The notes beneath the pieces were generated by a model that was not told where the DNA came from, did no database searches, and was given only the letters and a program-made list of their open reading frames with translations. From Bacteroidota bacterium (GTDB taxonomy: Bacteria; Bacteroidota; Ignavibacteria; Kapaibacteriales; UBA961), in contig RGCF01000004.1 of NCBI GenBank assembly GCA_009919265.1, forward strand, positions 1 to 64,000: a DNA stretch of 64,000 nucleotides. Reading direction: 5' to 3'. This document shows positions 46,620 to 54,297 of this stretch, one piece after another. Position 1 is the stretch's first letter; each line of letters starts with the position of its first letter. Made by a program: the position numbers and the translations under genes.

Positions 46620-47417
46620 ATGACAATCAGTGATTTGAACGATAGACTCAATGAACTTTTTCCTCCCGAAACTGCCTGGAGTGGAGATGCCATAGGTTTA
46701 CAAATTGATCATCATCCTCAGGATGGAGATATTCACTCTGTGTTAATAGCCTATGAGATTACTGAAGAAGTTGTTACCGAAGCACTATTACACCATGTCG
46801 ATTGCATCTGTGTCTTTCATCCGCTGATATTTTCGCCTCTGAGAACAATCACAAGACAAGACAGAGTCTCATCTTTAGTGTATGACCTAATCCGCAATAA
46901 TATCGGAGTTATTGTCATTCACACAAACTTCGACACGCATCCGCTTGGTACCAATGCATTAGCAGCCAAAGCAATTGGATTGGTTGAATCTTCAATACAA
47001 CCTTTGGTGCCGGATATGCATCATGAACGATTTGGAATGGGAATCATCGGTTCTCTTTCTGAACAAATGAAGTCCTTTCAATTTGCTGAACATTGTGCCT
47101 CAATTTTTGGCTCCCCTGTTCGATATACGAAAGGAAAAACAAACGATATCAAAACCGTTGCCATGGTTTGTGGTAGCGGATCACAATACATGCAACATGC
47201 TCTTGAAGCAAAAGTTGACTGCTTCATCACTGCTGATGTGAAATATCATCAATATCATGAAGCAAAAGGTTCAATCATGCTTATTGATCCAGGACATGCT
47301 GAAATGGAGAAATTCGTTGTGGAGGGACTGACTACCCTCTTAAAACAAGATGAAAAAATAAAGGAATTGAAGATTATCAGTTCCGAAGTCAATACTTCAC
47401 CAATACTTTATGTTTAA
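46620..47417 (+). CDS. Nif3-like dinuclear metal-centre protein
   Basis: NIF3/YbgI/YqfO family protein, 265 residues, sometimes annotated as GTP cyclohydrolase I type 2; its true function is unsettled. Metal-site segments are FHPLIFSP (about 64), HTNFDTHPLG (about 101) and DPGHAEMEKF (about 222). The usual HHP motif reads FHP here, so the first metal His is replaced by Phe. It lies 42 bp before the zinc-ribbon gene, an arrangement common in bacteria. Confidence 0.9.
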   Translation: MTISDLNDRLNELFPPETAWSGDAIGLQIDHHPQDGDIHSVLIAYEITEEVVTEALLHHVDCICVFHPLIFSPLRTITRQDRVSSLVYDLIRNNIGVIVIHTNFDTHPLGTNALAAKAIGLVESSIQPLVPDMHHERFGMGIIGSLSEQMKSFQFAEHCASIFGSPVRYTKGKTNDIKTVAMVCGSGSQYMQHALEAKVDCFITADVKYHQYHEAKGSIMLIDPGHAEMEKFVVEGLTTLLKQDEKIKELKIISSEVNTSPILYV

Positions 47418-47459
47418 TTCGACTTTTTTGATTCAATCATATATCACCAAGAGCTACTT

Positions 47460-48161
47460 ATGAACTCACTCGCTACAATGTTGTCAACCATGTCGGAAAT
47501 TGATGCTATTCTGGATGACTTAAAAGAAGAACTTGGTGATTTACCTCAGCAAGTGAAAGAAGCAGAAGAATTCGTTCGATTGAAAAATGTACAAGCTGAA
47601 CAAGCTGAGAAAGATATACATGACATCGAAGAATTTAAAAGTCGTTCACATATACGCCTTCAAGAAATCAAAGACAAGGAAGACCAATTAGCTCAGCAAC
47701 AATTTAATGTTCGTAATAACAAAGAATTTGATGCAATCACACATGAGATTGAATCTCTTAGAGATGAACGAAACAAAATCTACGATGATCAAAGAACAAT
47801 TGGCGTGAAGGAAGAAAATCTTCGTTCAATCATGGAACAAAGTAAAGCTGAACTTGAAGAAGCACAGCAACATTTATCCGAAAAAGAACAAGAACTCACA
47901 ACAATTTCTCATGGCCATAATGATGAAATCACAGAGCAAACAAAAAAACGTGCTTCATTGGCTAAGGTAATTCCTACTCCGATCTTTGCAGAATATGAGC
48001 GTATTCGTACTTTTCACAAAGATGCAGCCGTAAAAGTTAAGAAAAATAGTTGCTCCGGATGTTTCAGTGCAGTCCCCCCTCAGAAAATTGTAGAAATGAG
48101 AAATAAATCTGATTTAATGTTCTTATGTGAGCATTGCGGAAGAATTCTTGTTGGAGAATAA
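47460..48161 (+). CDS. C4-type zinc-ribbon coiled-coil protein
   Basis: A 233-residue protein of the CT398/DUF164 kind. Residues 1-180 are a long antiparallel coiled coil (Glu/Lys/Gln rich). The C-terminal zinc ribbon has CSGC (about 199-202) and CEHC (about 222-225). It is probably a nucleic-acid or RNA-associated adaptor; the function is not established. It lies directly upstream of rnpB, a placement seen in several phyla. Confidence 0.88.
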   Translation: MNSLATMLSTMSEIDAILDDLKEELGDLPQQVKEAEEFVRLKNVQAEQAEKDIHDIEEFKSRSHIRLQEIKDKEDQLAQQQFNVRNNKEFDAITHEIESLRDERNKIYDDQRTIGVKEENLRSIMEQSKAELEEAQQHLSEKEQELTTISHGHNDEITEQTKKRASLAKVIPTPIFAEYERIRTFHKDAAVKVKKNSCSGCFSAVPPQKIVEMRNKSDLMFLCEHCGRILVGE

Positions 48162-48170
48162 ATATTATTG

Positions 48171-48556
48171 ACGGGGCTGTCGGAGAAGCGCGCCGTTTTT
48201 TACGGTGAGGAAAGTCCGAACTCCACAGAGCAGCGTGCTTTGTAACACAAAGGCGATGACTCATTTCGCAAGAAATGCGAAGTCGACGGAAAGTGCAACA
48301 GAAAATATACCGCCGTTTATACGGTAAGGTTGAAATGGCGAGGTAAGAGCTCACCGCATTCATGGTGACATGAATGGCATGGCAAACCCCACGCGGAGCA
48401 AGGCAAATAAGAAAGAGGTGTCTTTGGACAATCGGATTGCTCGTTCGATATTAAACTTTTTCGGGTATGCCGCAAAGAAATCAATGGCAACATTGATTCA
48501 AGATAAATGCTTCTCCTCCTTCAGGAGACAGAATTCGGCTTATAGACAGCTTCGTC
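48171..48556 (+). ncRNA. rnpB: RNase P RNA, bacterial type A
   Basis: Catalytic RNA that removes tRNA 5' leaders, 386 nt. P1 pairs GACGGGGCTGTC at the 5' end with GACAGCTTCGTC at the 3' end over 12 bp with G-U pairs. The 5' P4 strand GAGGAAAGTCCGAACTCC starts at about 48208, and the core GGAAAGTGCAACAGAAA and GGTAAGGTTGAAATGGCG are clear. The 3' P4 strand ACAGAATTCGGCTTATAG begins at about 48528. A T-rich run (TTCTTTTTTTTC) follows. The ORF-track proteins at 48064-48363 and 48370-48615 are artefacts over this RNA. Confidence 0.96.
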
Positions 48557-48568
48557 TTCTTTTTTTTC
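48557..48568 (+). terminator. T-tract after rnpB
   Basis: TTCTTTTTTTTC directly after the P1 stem, which can serve as the terminator hairpin. The miaE ATG follows 1 nt later, so miaE may depend on read-through. Confidence 0.5.
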
Positions 48569-48569
48569 T

Positions 48570-49148
48570 ATGCTTTGTTTACTTAATAATACTAGACCCG
48601 AATGGGTGGATATAGCAGCTGCAAATATCAACACTCTTCTCATTGATCATGCACATTGCGAAAAAAAAGCAGCCGCAAATGCAATGTCTATGATTCAGCG
48701 TTATCCGAATCATGAACAAATCGTCAGAGAAATGATTCTCATTCTAAAAGAAGAATGGGAGCATTTTGAAAAAGTTTATGAACGTATCATACAGAATAAC
48801 ATGCAGCTGACAACAGACATTGGGGATGACTATGCACAACAACTTTCAAAACATATTCGCAAACGAGAACCTGAAAGAATGCTTGACATGCTGCTCATAG
48901 ATGCTCTAATCGAAGCACGTTCTTGTGAACGGTTTTCCCTCCTCGCAACAGCACCGACAATATCTGAAGATTTGCGAAAGTTTTATCAAGATTTATTTGT
49001 AAGTGAAGCGGGACATTATACCACATTCACAGAACTAGCCAGAGCATATTTCCCTGCTGAAATCGTAAAACAACGACTACATGAATTGGCAACTATTGAA
49101 GCTGCCATCATTGATACCCTTGGCCATCAACCAACAATTCACGGTTGA
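48570..49148 (+). CDS. miaE: tRNA-(ms2io6A37) hydroxylase MiaE
   Basis: Ferritin-like diiron monooxygenase that hydroxylates the isopentenyl group of ms2i6A at tRNA position 37, 192 residues. The diiron ligands are seen in DHAHCEKKAAANAM (His, Glu), EEWEHFEKV and EAGHYTTF. The start MLCLLNNTRPEW resembles the family's usual opening MLxLxxxTRPEW, so the ATG at 48570 is right although it lies only 13 nt after rnpB. It is 4 bp before fmt. Confidence 0.92.
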   Translation: MLCLLNNTRPEWVDIAAANINTLLIDHAHCEKKAAANAMSMIQRYPNHEQIVREMILILKEEWEHFEKVYERIIQNNMQLTTDIGDDYAQQLSKHIRKREPERMLDMLLIDALIEARSCERFSLLATAPTISEDLRKFYQDLFVSEAGHYTTFTELARAYFPAEIVKQRLHELATIEAAIIDTLGHQPTIHG

Positions 49149-49152
49149 TATC

Positions 49153-50082
49153 ATGAAATCCCCCTCAATCATTTTCATGGGTACTCCCGAATTTGCAGTA
49201 CCTGCACTGAAAGCACTTCATGATGCCTTCGGTTTGGCAGCAGTCGTCAGTGTGCCAGATAAACCAGCAGGAAGAGGAAGATCAATGCAATGTTCTGCGG
49301 TAAGCAGAGAAGCTGAAAAACTTGGTATTCCATTATATAAACCACAAGATTTGCGCGATCCAAGTTTTATATCTTCATTAGCTTCCTTAAAGCCGGATAT
49401 CATTGTAGTCATTGCATTTAGAATACTACCTAGAGAAGTCTATTCAATTGCTCGTCTTGGATCATTCAATATTCATGGAAGTTTACTCCCAAAATATAGA
49501 GGTGCAGCACCGATTCAATGGGCAATCATCAATGGAGAACAACAGACCGGTTTGACATCTTTTCTACTCAATGATGCTGTAGATACAGGAAGTATAGTAG
49601 AACAAATAGAGATTTCTATCGATCCTGACATGACATCCGGAGAACTCTTCACTGCACTCATGAATCCTGCAGCTGAACTTGCCATACAAACCTGCAATGC
49701 ATTATTAAATGGAAATGCGAACCCAATTTCTCAAGACGATACGCTAGCAACGCCTGCACCGAAGATTTTTAGAGATACATGCAAGATTGATTGGAACAAG
49801 ACTGCAGTTGATATCAATAATCTTATTCGTGGTGCTAATCCCAAACCAGGTGCTTGGACTACCTTTAATGATAGAACATTCAAGATCCTAAAAGCAAGAA
49901 TCAATAATGCGGAACCTAATCTCCAACCAGGTTCATATATTATTTCTGACTCAGATGTTACAGTCGGTACTGGTAATGGATTGATTTCATTATTGGTAAT
50001 ACAAGAAGAAGGAAAACCGAAAATGCCTATTGCGGATTTTCTCAGAGGATATCGAGGCGTAAAAGAAGGAATATTCTCATGA
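49153..50082 (+). CDS. fmt: Methionyl-tRNA formyltransferase
   Basis: Formylates the initiator Met-tRNA with 10-formyl-tetrahydrofolate, 309 residues from the ATG at 49153. The track start at 49081 runs inside miaE and is not used. MGTPEFAVPALKAL and NIHGSLLPKYRGAAPIQWAI (about 95-115) are diagnostic, with the catalytic Asn-His-Asp arrangement and an OB-fold C-terminal domain. Its stop overlaps the rsmG start. Confidence 0.96.
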   Translation: MKSPSIIFMGTPEFAVPALKALHDAFGLAAVVSVPDKPAGRGRSMQCSAVSREAEKLGIPLYKPQDLRDPSFISSLASLKPDIIVVIAFRILPREVYSIARLGSFNIHGSLLPKYRGAAPIQWAIINGEQQTGLTSFLLNDAVDTGSIVEQIEISIDPDMTSGELFTALMNPAAELAIQTCNALLNGNANPISQDDTLATPAPKIFRDTCKIDWNKTAVDINNLIRGANPKPGAWTTFNDRTFKILKARINNAEPNLQPGSYIISDSDVTVGTGNGLISLLVIQEEGKPKMPIADFLRGYRGVKEGIFS

Positions 50083-50744
50083 TGGATCCATTAGAATTTT
50101 GGACACTTTGTAATGCAAATGGGATCTTATTGACAAGAGAACAAATGGAAACATTTGAACGATTTCATGATGAATTGATCTATTGGAATGAAAAAGTCAA
50201 TCTTATTTCTAGAAAAGACATTGATAATATCTGGATTCGTCATTTTATGCATTCACTCAGCATTGTCAAAGCAGATATAATTCAATCCAAAAGTACATGT
50301 CTTGATGTTGGATGTGGTGGTGGATTTCCAGGAATTCCAGTTGGTATTGCAAGACTGGATCTATCAGTCACAATGGTTGACTCTATTGCAAAGAAAATGA
50401 AATTAACAGCTATGTTTGCTGATCATACAGGGCAAAGAAATTTCAAAACAATTGTTTCTCGCATGGAAGATATAGCAAAAGATAAATCTCAACAACAAAG
50501 GTATGACCATATAATAGCAAGAGCAGTTGCACCAATAATATCACTCATACAGTGGACAAAACCTCTATTAAAGAAAGATGGGTCATATATATTACTAAAG
50601 GGCGGCGATCTAACAAGTGAGATACTGGAAGCTCAACAAGCATTCCCTAGTCTTATTATCAAAGAATATCCCATCAATTGGATTGGTGTAAACTGGTTTA
50701 CAACAGAAGAAAAGAAAATCATTCATTGCTATTTTCAACCCTAA
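50079..50744 (+). CDS. rsmG: 16S rRNA (guanine527-N7)-methyltransferase RsmG
   Basis: SAM-dependent methyltransferase that modifies G527 of 16S rRNA, 221 residues. The conserved YWNEKVNLISRKD, the SAM motif LDVGCGGGFPGIPVGI (about 73-88), VDSIAKKMK and the ARAVAPI segment are all present. The ATGATG start overlaps the fmt stop by 4 bp, or abuts it if the second ATG is used. Confidence 0.96.
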   Translation: MMDPLEFWTLCNANGILLTREQMETFERFHDELIYWNEKVNLISRKDIDNIWIRHFMHSLSIVKADIIQSKSTCLDVGCGGGFPGIPVGIARLDLSVTMVDSIAKKMKLTAMFADHTGQRNFKTIVSRMEDIAKDKSQQQRYDHIIARAVAPIISLIQWTKPLLKKDGSYILLKGGDLTSEILEAQQAFPSLIIKEYPINWIGVNWFTTEEKKIIHCYFQP

Positions 50745-50772
50745 TGTGACATTTTAATCGAATATTTGTCTT

Positions 50773-50794
50773 ATCTTATTGTAAACAATAAGAT
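50773..50794. promoter_or_regulatory. Perfect 9-bp inverted repeat before the DUF1800 gene
   Basis: ATCTTATTG-TAAA-CAATAAGAT, 9-bp arms around 4 nt, ending 8 bp before the ATG at 50803. There is no U-tract, so it is not an ordinary terminator of rsmG. Its position fits an operator or an mRNA hairpin that covers the ribosome binding region. Confidence 0.5.
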
Positions 50795-50802
50795 CTAAGC
50801 TC

Positions 50803-52464
50803 ATGAATAGACGCACTTTTCTTACCGGTACACTTGTAGAACAAGTTGAACAACCATCATCAACAGCCAAGGCAGTTGCATCAGCTTTGGACCCCTTTTC
50901 TGGCCAATGGACAGATAAGCAAAGGAAACACCTCTTACATAGAACAATGTTTGGGATTCAGCTAAAGCAATTTGAACAAGCTAGCATGATGACCTTACAA
51001 GAAATTCTTGACATGCTCTTTTCAGCACAGACTCTTCCCTCTCATCCCGTCGCCTATTTGAATACCGGAAATATCACAGCTGGAAATGACTGGACTGCAG
51101 CAACTTATGATGTAAACCAAGAAAATGTTCGATTGGCTTTTCTTCAGTCATGGCAAATTTCCATGATGCTGAATCAGCCAATTCGCATTCATGATAAATT
51201 GATGCTTTTCTGGCAAAATCATTTTGCAACCGGATCGGGTTCGGTTAAAGATGCGCGACTCATGCATAAACAGTATGAATTACTGTTCAACAATGTATTA
51301 GGAAATTTCAAATCAATGGTGGAATCAATTGTTTTAGATCCTGCCATGCTACGATATCTCAATGGAAATACAAATAGCAAAGATCGACCAAATGAGAATT
51401 TTGCAAGAGAACTTCAGGAATTGTTTACCATCGGGAAAGGCCCAGAGATAGCTCCAGGAAATTATACCAATTATACAGAACAAGATATCAAAGAAGCTGC
51501 AAGAATACTTACAGGGTGGTCAGACAATCAAACAACTCAAACTGCTACCTTTAAATCTGCAAGCCACGATACTGGTAAAAAGACCTTTTCTGCAGCTTAT
51601 AAACAAACAGTTATACAAAGTGGTGGAACAACAGAAGCACATGCAAAACAAGAAGTTTCAGCTCTTATCAACATGATATTCGCTCAAGAAGCGACATCAC
51701 TGTATATAACAAGAAAATTATATCGTTTTTTTGTCGATTATATCATTGATGAATCTGTTGAAACATTTGTGATCCAACCATTAGCAAAACTATTACGCGA
51801 GAGCTCTTTTGAAATAAAACCTGTATTACAAACTTTGTTTAAAAGTGAACACTTTTATTCAAGTACCTTCAAAGGTTGCTTTATCAAAACACCAATGGAT
51901 TTTGTGATTGGAACAAGCAGATTGTTTGAACCTGCTTTATTGTACCCTCAGGATCAGAAAGAAGTTCATTGGGCATATCGCACTTTGCGAAGATTGATGG
52001 CACAAATGGGACAAGATCTGATAAGCCCACCCAATGTAGCTGGTTTGCCAGCATATTATCAAGAACCTGCATATCATGAATTATGGATAAATGCAGATAC
52101 TTTGCAAAAGCGCATAAAATTTATTGGAGATTTGTCTGTGGATCATCTTCAATTGGATGAAATGGCTTATGGAAAAGGTGCATTAATCGATGTTTTTAAG
52201 ATTGTAGAATGGGCTGGCGATCCCTCTGATTCAATGCAAATAGTTGAAGCTTGGTGTGATTGGTTCTATGCCATAGATATAAATGCAGAAGTAAAACATG
52301 TGATGCAACGATTCTTAACCGGCGGCCTCGAAGACTTTGTTTGGACAAATGAATGGATTGAATGGAAAAACAATCCAACTGAAGACAAAACCAAAGCAAT
52401 TGAAGTCAAATTACGCACCTTATTAAAATATATGTTGAGCATGGCAGAATATCAATTGGCATGA
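50803..52464 (+). CDS. DUF1800 domain protein
   Basis: A 553-residue protein of the DUF1800 family, whose function is unknown. Family signatures are LLHRTMFGIQLKQFEQA, KLMLFWQNHFATGSGSV, NENFARELQELFTIG and AARILTGWSDN. It starts MNRRTFLTGT, a twin-arginine-like motif, but no hydrophobic stretch follows, so export is uncertain. It lies 10 bp before the DUF1501 gene, the conserved pairing for these families. Confidence 0.9.
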   Translation: MNRRTFLTGTLVEQVEQPSSTAKAVASALDPFSGQWTDKQRKHLLHRTMFGIQLKQFEQASMMTLQEILDMLFSAQTLPSHPVAYLNTGNITAGNDWTAATYDVNQENVRLAFLQSWQISMMLNQPIRIHDKLMLFWQNHFATGSGSVKDARLMHKQYELLFNNVLGNFKSMVESIVLDPAMLRYLNGNTNSKDRPNENFARELQELFTIGKGPEIAPGNYTNYTEQDIKEAARILTGWSDNQTTQTATFKSASHDTGKKTFSAAYKQTVIQSGGTTEAHAKQEVSALINMIFAQEATSLYITRKLYRFFVDYIIDESVETFVIQPLAKLLRESSFEIKPVLQTLFKSEHFYSSTFKGCFIKTPMDFVIGTSRLFEPALLYPQDQKEVHWAYRTLRRLMAQMGQDLISPPNVAGLPAYYQEPAYHELWINADTLQKRIKFIGDLSVDHLQLDEMAYGKGALIDVFKIVEWAGDPSDSMQIVEAWCDWFYAIDINAEVKHVMQRFLTGGLEDFVWTNEWIEWKNNPTEDKTKAIEVKLRTLLKYMLSMAEYQLA

Positions 52465-52474
52465 GGAATACACT

Positions 52475-54049
52475 ATGAAACGCAGACAATTTCTCCGAAA
52501 TCTTTCATTGGCAAGTGCAGTAGCTCCAATTATGCTCAATGGATATTCCGTACATGCATTCCAAGATCATCAAATGTTTTCTCCTCTGGAATTAGCAGAT
52601 TGTGATGAACGCATTCTTGTTCTTGTCCAATTGAATGGGGGCAATGATGGTTTGAATACTGTGATTCCATTGGATCAATACGGACTCTATCAATCCGCAA
52701 GAAAAAATATAGCAATTCAAGAACAATCTGTTTTAAAACTTACAGATTCTACAGGCTTGCATCCACAAATGCAGGCTTTTCAAACCATGTTCAAAGATGG
52801 TACATTGAAACTCATTCAAGATGTTGGATATCCAGTCCCAAATTACTCGCATTTTCGTTCCACTGATATTTGGCTTACTGGTTCTGATTCAGAAGAATAT
52901 CTAACTACTGGATGGCTAGGTAGATATTTAGATAAACGCTTTCCTAATTATCCATCAGCTTATCCAAATGCTGAGATGTCAGATCCACTTGCTATACAAA
53001 TAGGATCCGTTCTTTCATTGGGATTTGAAGGTCCTGCAGCAAATATGGCAATGGCATTTACAGACCCAACATCCTATTACAATATTGTTAATGGTTCAGG
53101 AAATCAAAGCTCAACAAATAGATCTGAATTTGAATTGGCATATATTAGAAAGATCGGTGAACAATTACAAAAGTTTGCAACACCCGTTAAAAATGCAGCC
53201 TCAAAAGCTAAAAATAAATCAACCCTATATCCAGCAGCAAAGTCTAATCCTCTTGCAGATCAGTTGAAAATTGTAGCTCAGTTAATTGCCGGTGGATTGA
53301 AAACAAAAGTATATATGGTTTCTTTGACTGGATTCGATACTCATGCCAACCAATTGCAAGGTGGTAATGGCACACCGACTCCTCATGGAACATTACTTCA
53401 ACAAGTGTCCGTTGCAATTCAGGCATTTATGGATGATTGCAAACTCTTGGGCATTGATCATCGCATCTTAGGCATGACATTTTCTGAATTTGGAAGAAGA
53501 ATTGCATCAAATGCCAGCGCAGGAACAGATCATGGTGCCGCTGGCCCCGTCTTTCTTTTTGGAACTCAAATCCTCCCAGGTATAATTGGCCATAATTCGA
53601 TCATCCCTCAAAATCCTGGCCCAGAAGACAATATACCCATGCAAACAGATTTCAGGACACTATATGCTTCTATACTCAAGCAATGGTTCTGCATCGCTCC
53701 GGCAAACTTGAAAGAATTGACCGTACATGACTTTGCCTATGATTTACCAATCCTTCAAAATTCAACTTCTACTGTTCAAGAGTCGATATCAGTATTGGAA
53801 GAAACAGTATCAATTTTTCCCAATCCAGCAATCGACCTTATAACATTGACTGCAAATTGCCCAACCAAAATCCAAGCAGTTTCTCTTTTTGATAATACCG
53901 GTAGATTTGTAAAGCAACTAATAGGCACTATCCCCCCAGGCCCTTACTCAATGACAATTCAGCTCAATGGACTTAGCCCCGGATATTATATAATTCAATT
54001 CCAACTTCCATTTGGGCAAGTCCTTTCCAAACCTTTGATAGTAAGTTAA
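52475..54049 (+). CDS. DUF1501 protein with Tat-like signal and T9SS sorting tail
   Basis: A 524-residue protein. The N-terminus KRRQFLRNLSLASAVAPIML is a twin-arginine signal. The DUF1501 domain (sulfatase/alkaline-phosphatase-like fold, about 40-430) has LVLVQLNGGNDGLNTVIPL and TFSEFGRRIASNASAGTDHGAAG. The final 75 residues (FPNPAIDLITLTANCPTK ... YYIIQFQL) are a type A T9SS sorting domain. A weak Shine-Dalgarno GAGGAA precedes the start. It is encoded with the DUF1800 gene, 10 bp apart. Biochemical function is unknown. Confidence 0.88.
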   Translation: MKRRQFLRNLSLASAVAPIMLNGYSVHAFQDHQMFSPLELADCDERILVLVQLNGGNDGLNTVIPLDQYGLYQSARKNIAIQEQSVLKLTDSTGLHPQMQAFQTMFKDGTLKLIQDVGYPVPNYSHFRSTDIWLTGSDSEEYLTTGWLGRYLDKRFPNYPSAYPNAEMSDPLAIQIGSVLSLGFEGPAANMAMAFTDPTSYYNIVNGSGNQSSTNRSEFELAYIRKIGEQLQKFATPVKNAASKAKNKSTLYPAAKSNPLADQLKIVAQLIAGGLKTKVYMVSLTGFDTHANQLQGGNGTPTPHGTLLQQVSVAIQAFMDDCKLLGIDHRILGMTFSEFGRRIASNASAGTDHGAAGPVFLFGTQILPGIIGHNSIIPQNPGPEDNIPMQTDFRTLYASILKQWFCIAPANLKELTVHDFAYDLPILQNSTSTVQESISVLEETVSIFPNPAIDLITLTANCPTKIQAVSLFDNTGRFVKQLIGTIPPGPYSMTIQLNGLSPGYYIIQFQLPFGQVLSKPLIVS

Positions 54050-54297
54050 GTGTTATAATTTTCAAGTACTTACATTCTATTTAACTTCTTTTCAGTACAT
54101 GTCCTAATTTTAGGGTACTTTTTAGGTATCTTATCTGTATCCTTATTGTTTTTCAAGTAAATAGAGTGCAAGACTTGAAAAATGAAGCATTTATGAATTT
54201 TTTTCAATTTGGGCAACAGTTCAGCAAAAGGTATATTGAGTTTCACATCGAGCAGCATACGATGTGATAGTTTCACACACTATCTAGGGAGTAACCG
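54050..54297. other. Intergenic leader region of the transglycosylase gene
   Basis: 248 bp with no credible gene; the 68-codon minus-strand ORF here looks like chance. It holds a 10-bp inverted repeat with 14-nt loop (54149-54182, TTTTTCAAGT/ACTTGAAAAA) and two adjacent stem-loops just before the next start (54244-54266 and 54266-54284). The order of bases argues against the first repeat being a terminator. Confidence 0.5.
54244..54284 (+). promoter_or_regulatory. Two adjacent stem-loops in the mltD-like 5' leader
   Basis: CACATCG-(9 nt)-CGATGTG and GATAGT-(7 nt)-ACTATC follow each other and end 2 bases before an AGGGAG ribosome site (54286-54291), 6 nt from the ATG at 54298. The layout suggests translational control of the leader, but no known riboswitch class is recognised. 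Confidence 0.4.

Noticed and set aside
46620-47417. Call as GTP cyclohydrolase I type 2
   Set aside because: The Nif3 family fold is clear but the enzyme name is only an annotation habit, and folE is already present at 23.2 kb.
48064-48615. ORFs of 99 aa (minus) and 81 aa (plus) around 48.1-48.6 kb
   Set aside because: They overlie RNase P RNA, whose P1 and P4 elements are clear. Neither has a recognisable protein pattern.
54149-54182. Terminator after the DUF1501 gene
   Set aside because: The arms place T before and A after the hairpin on both strands, the reverse of a rho-independent terminator.
54070-54276. 68-aa minus-strand ORF in the leader of the transglycosylase gene
   Set aside because: Lys-rich with no recognisable domain, crossing hairpins. 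It lies opposite a likely promoter and leader, so it is judged a chance ORF.
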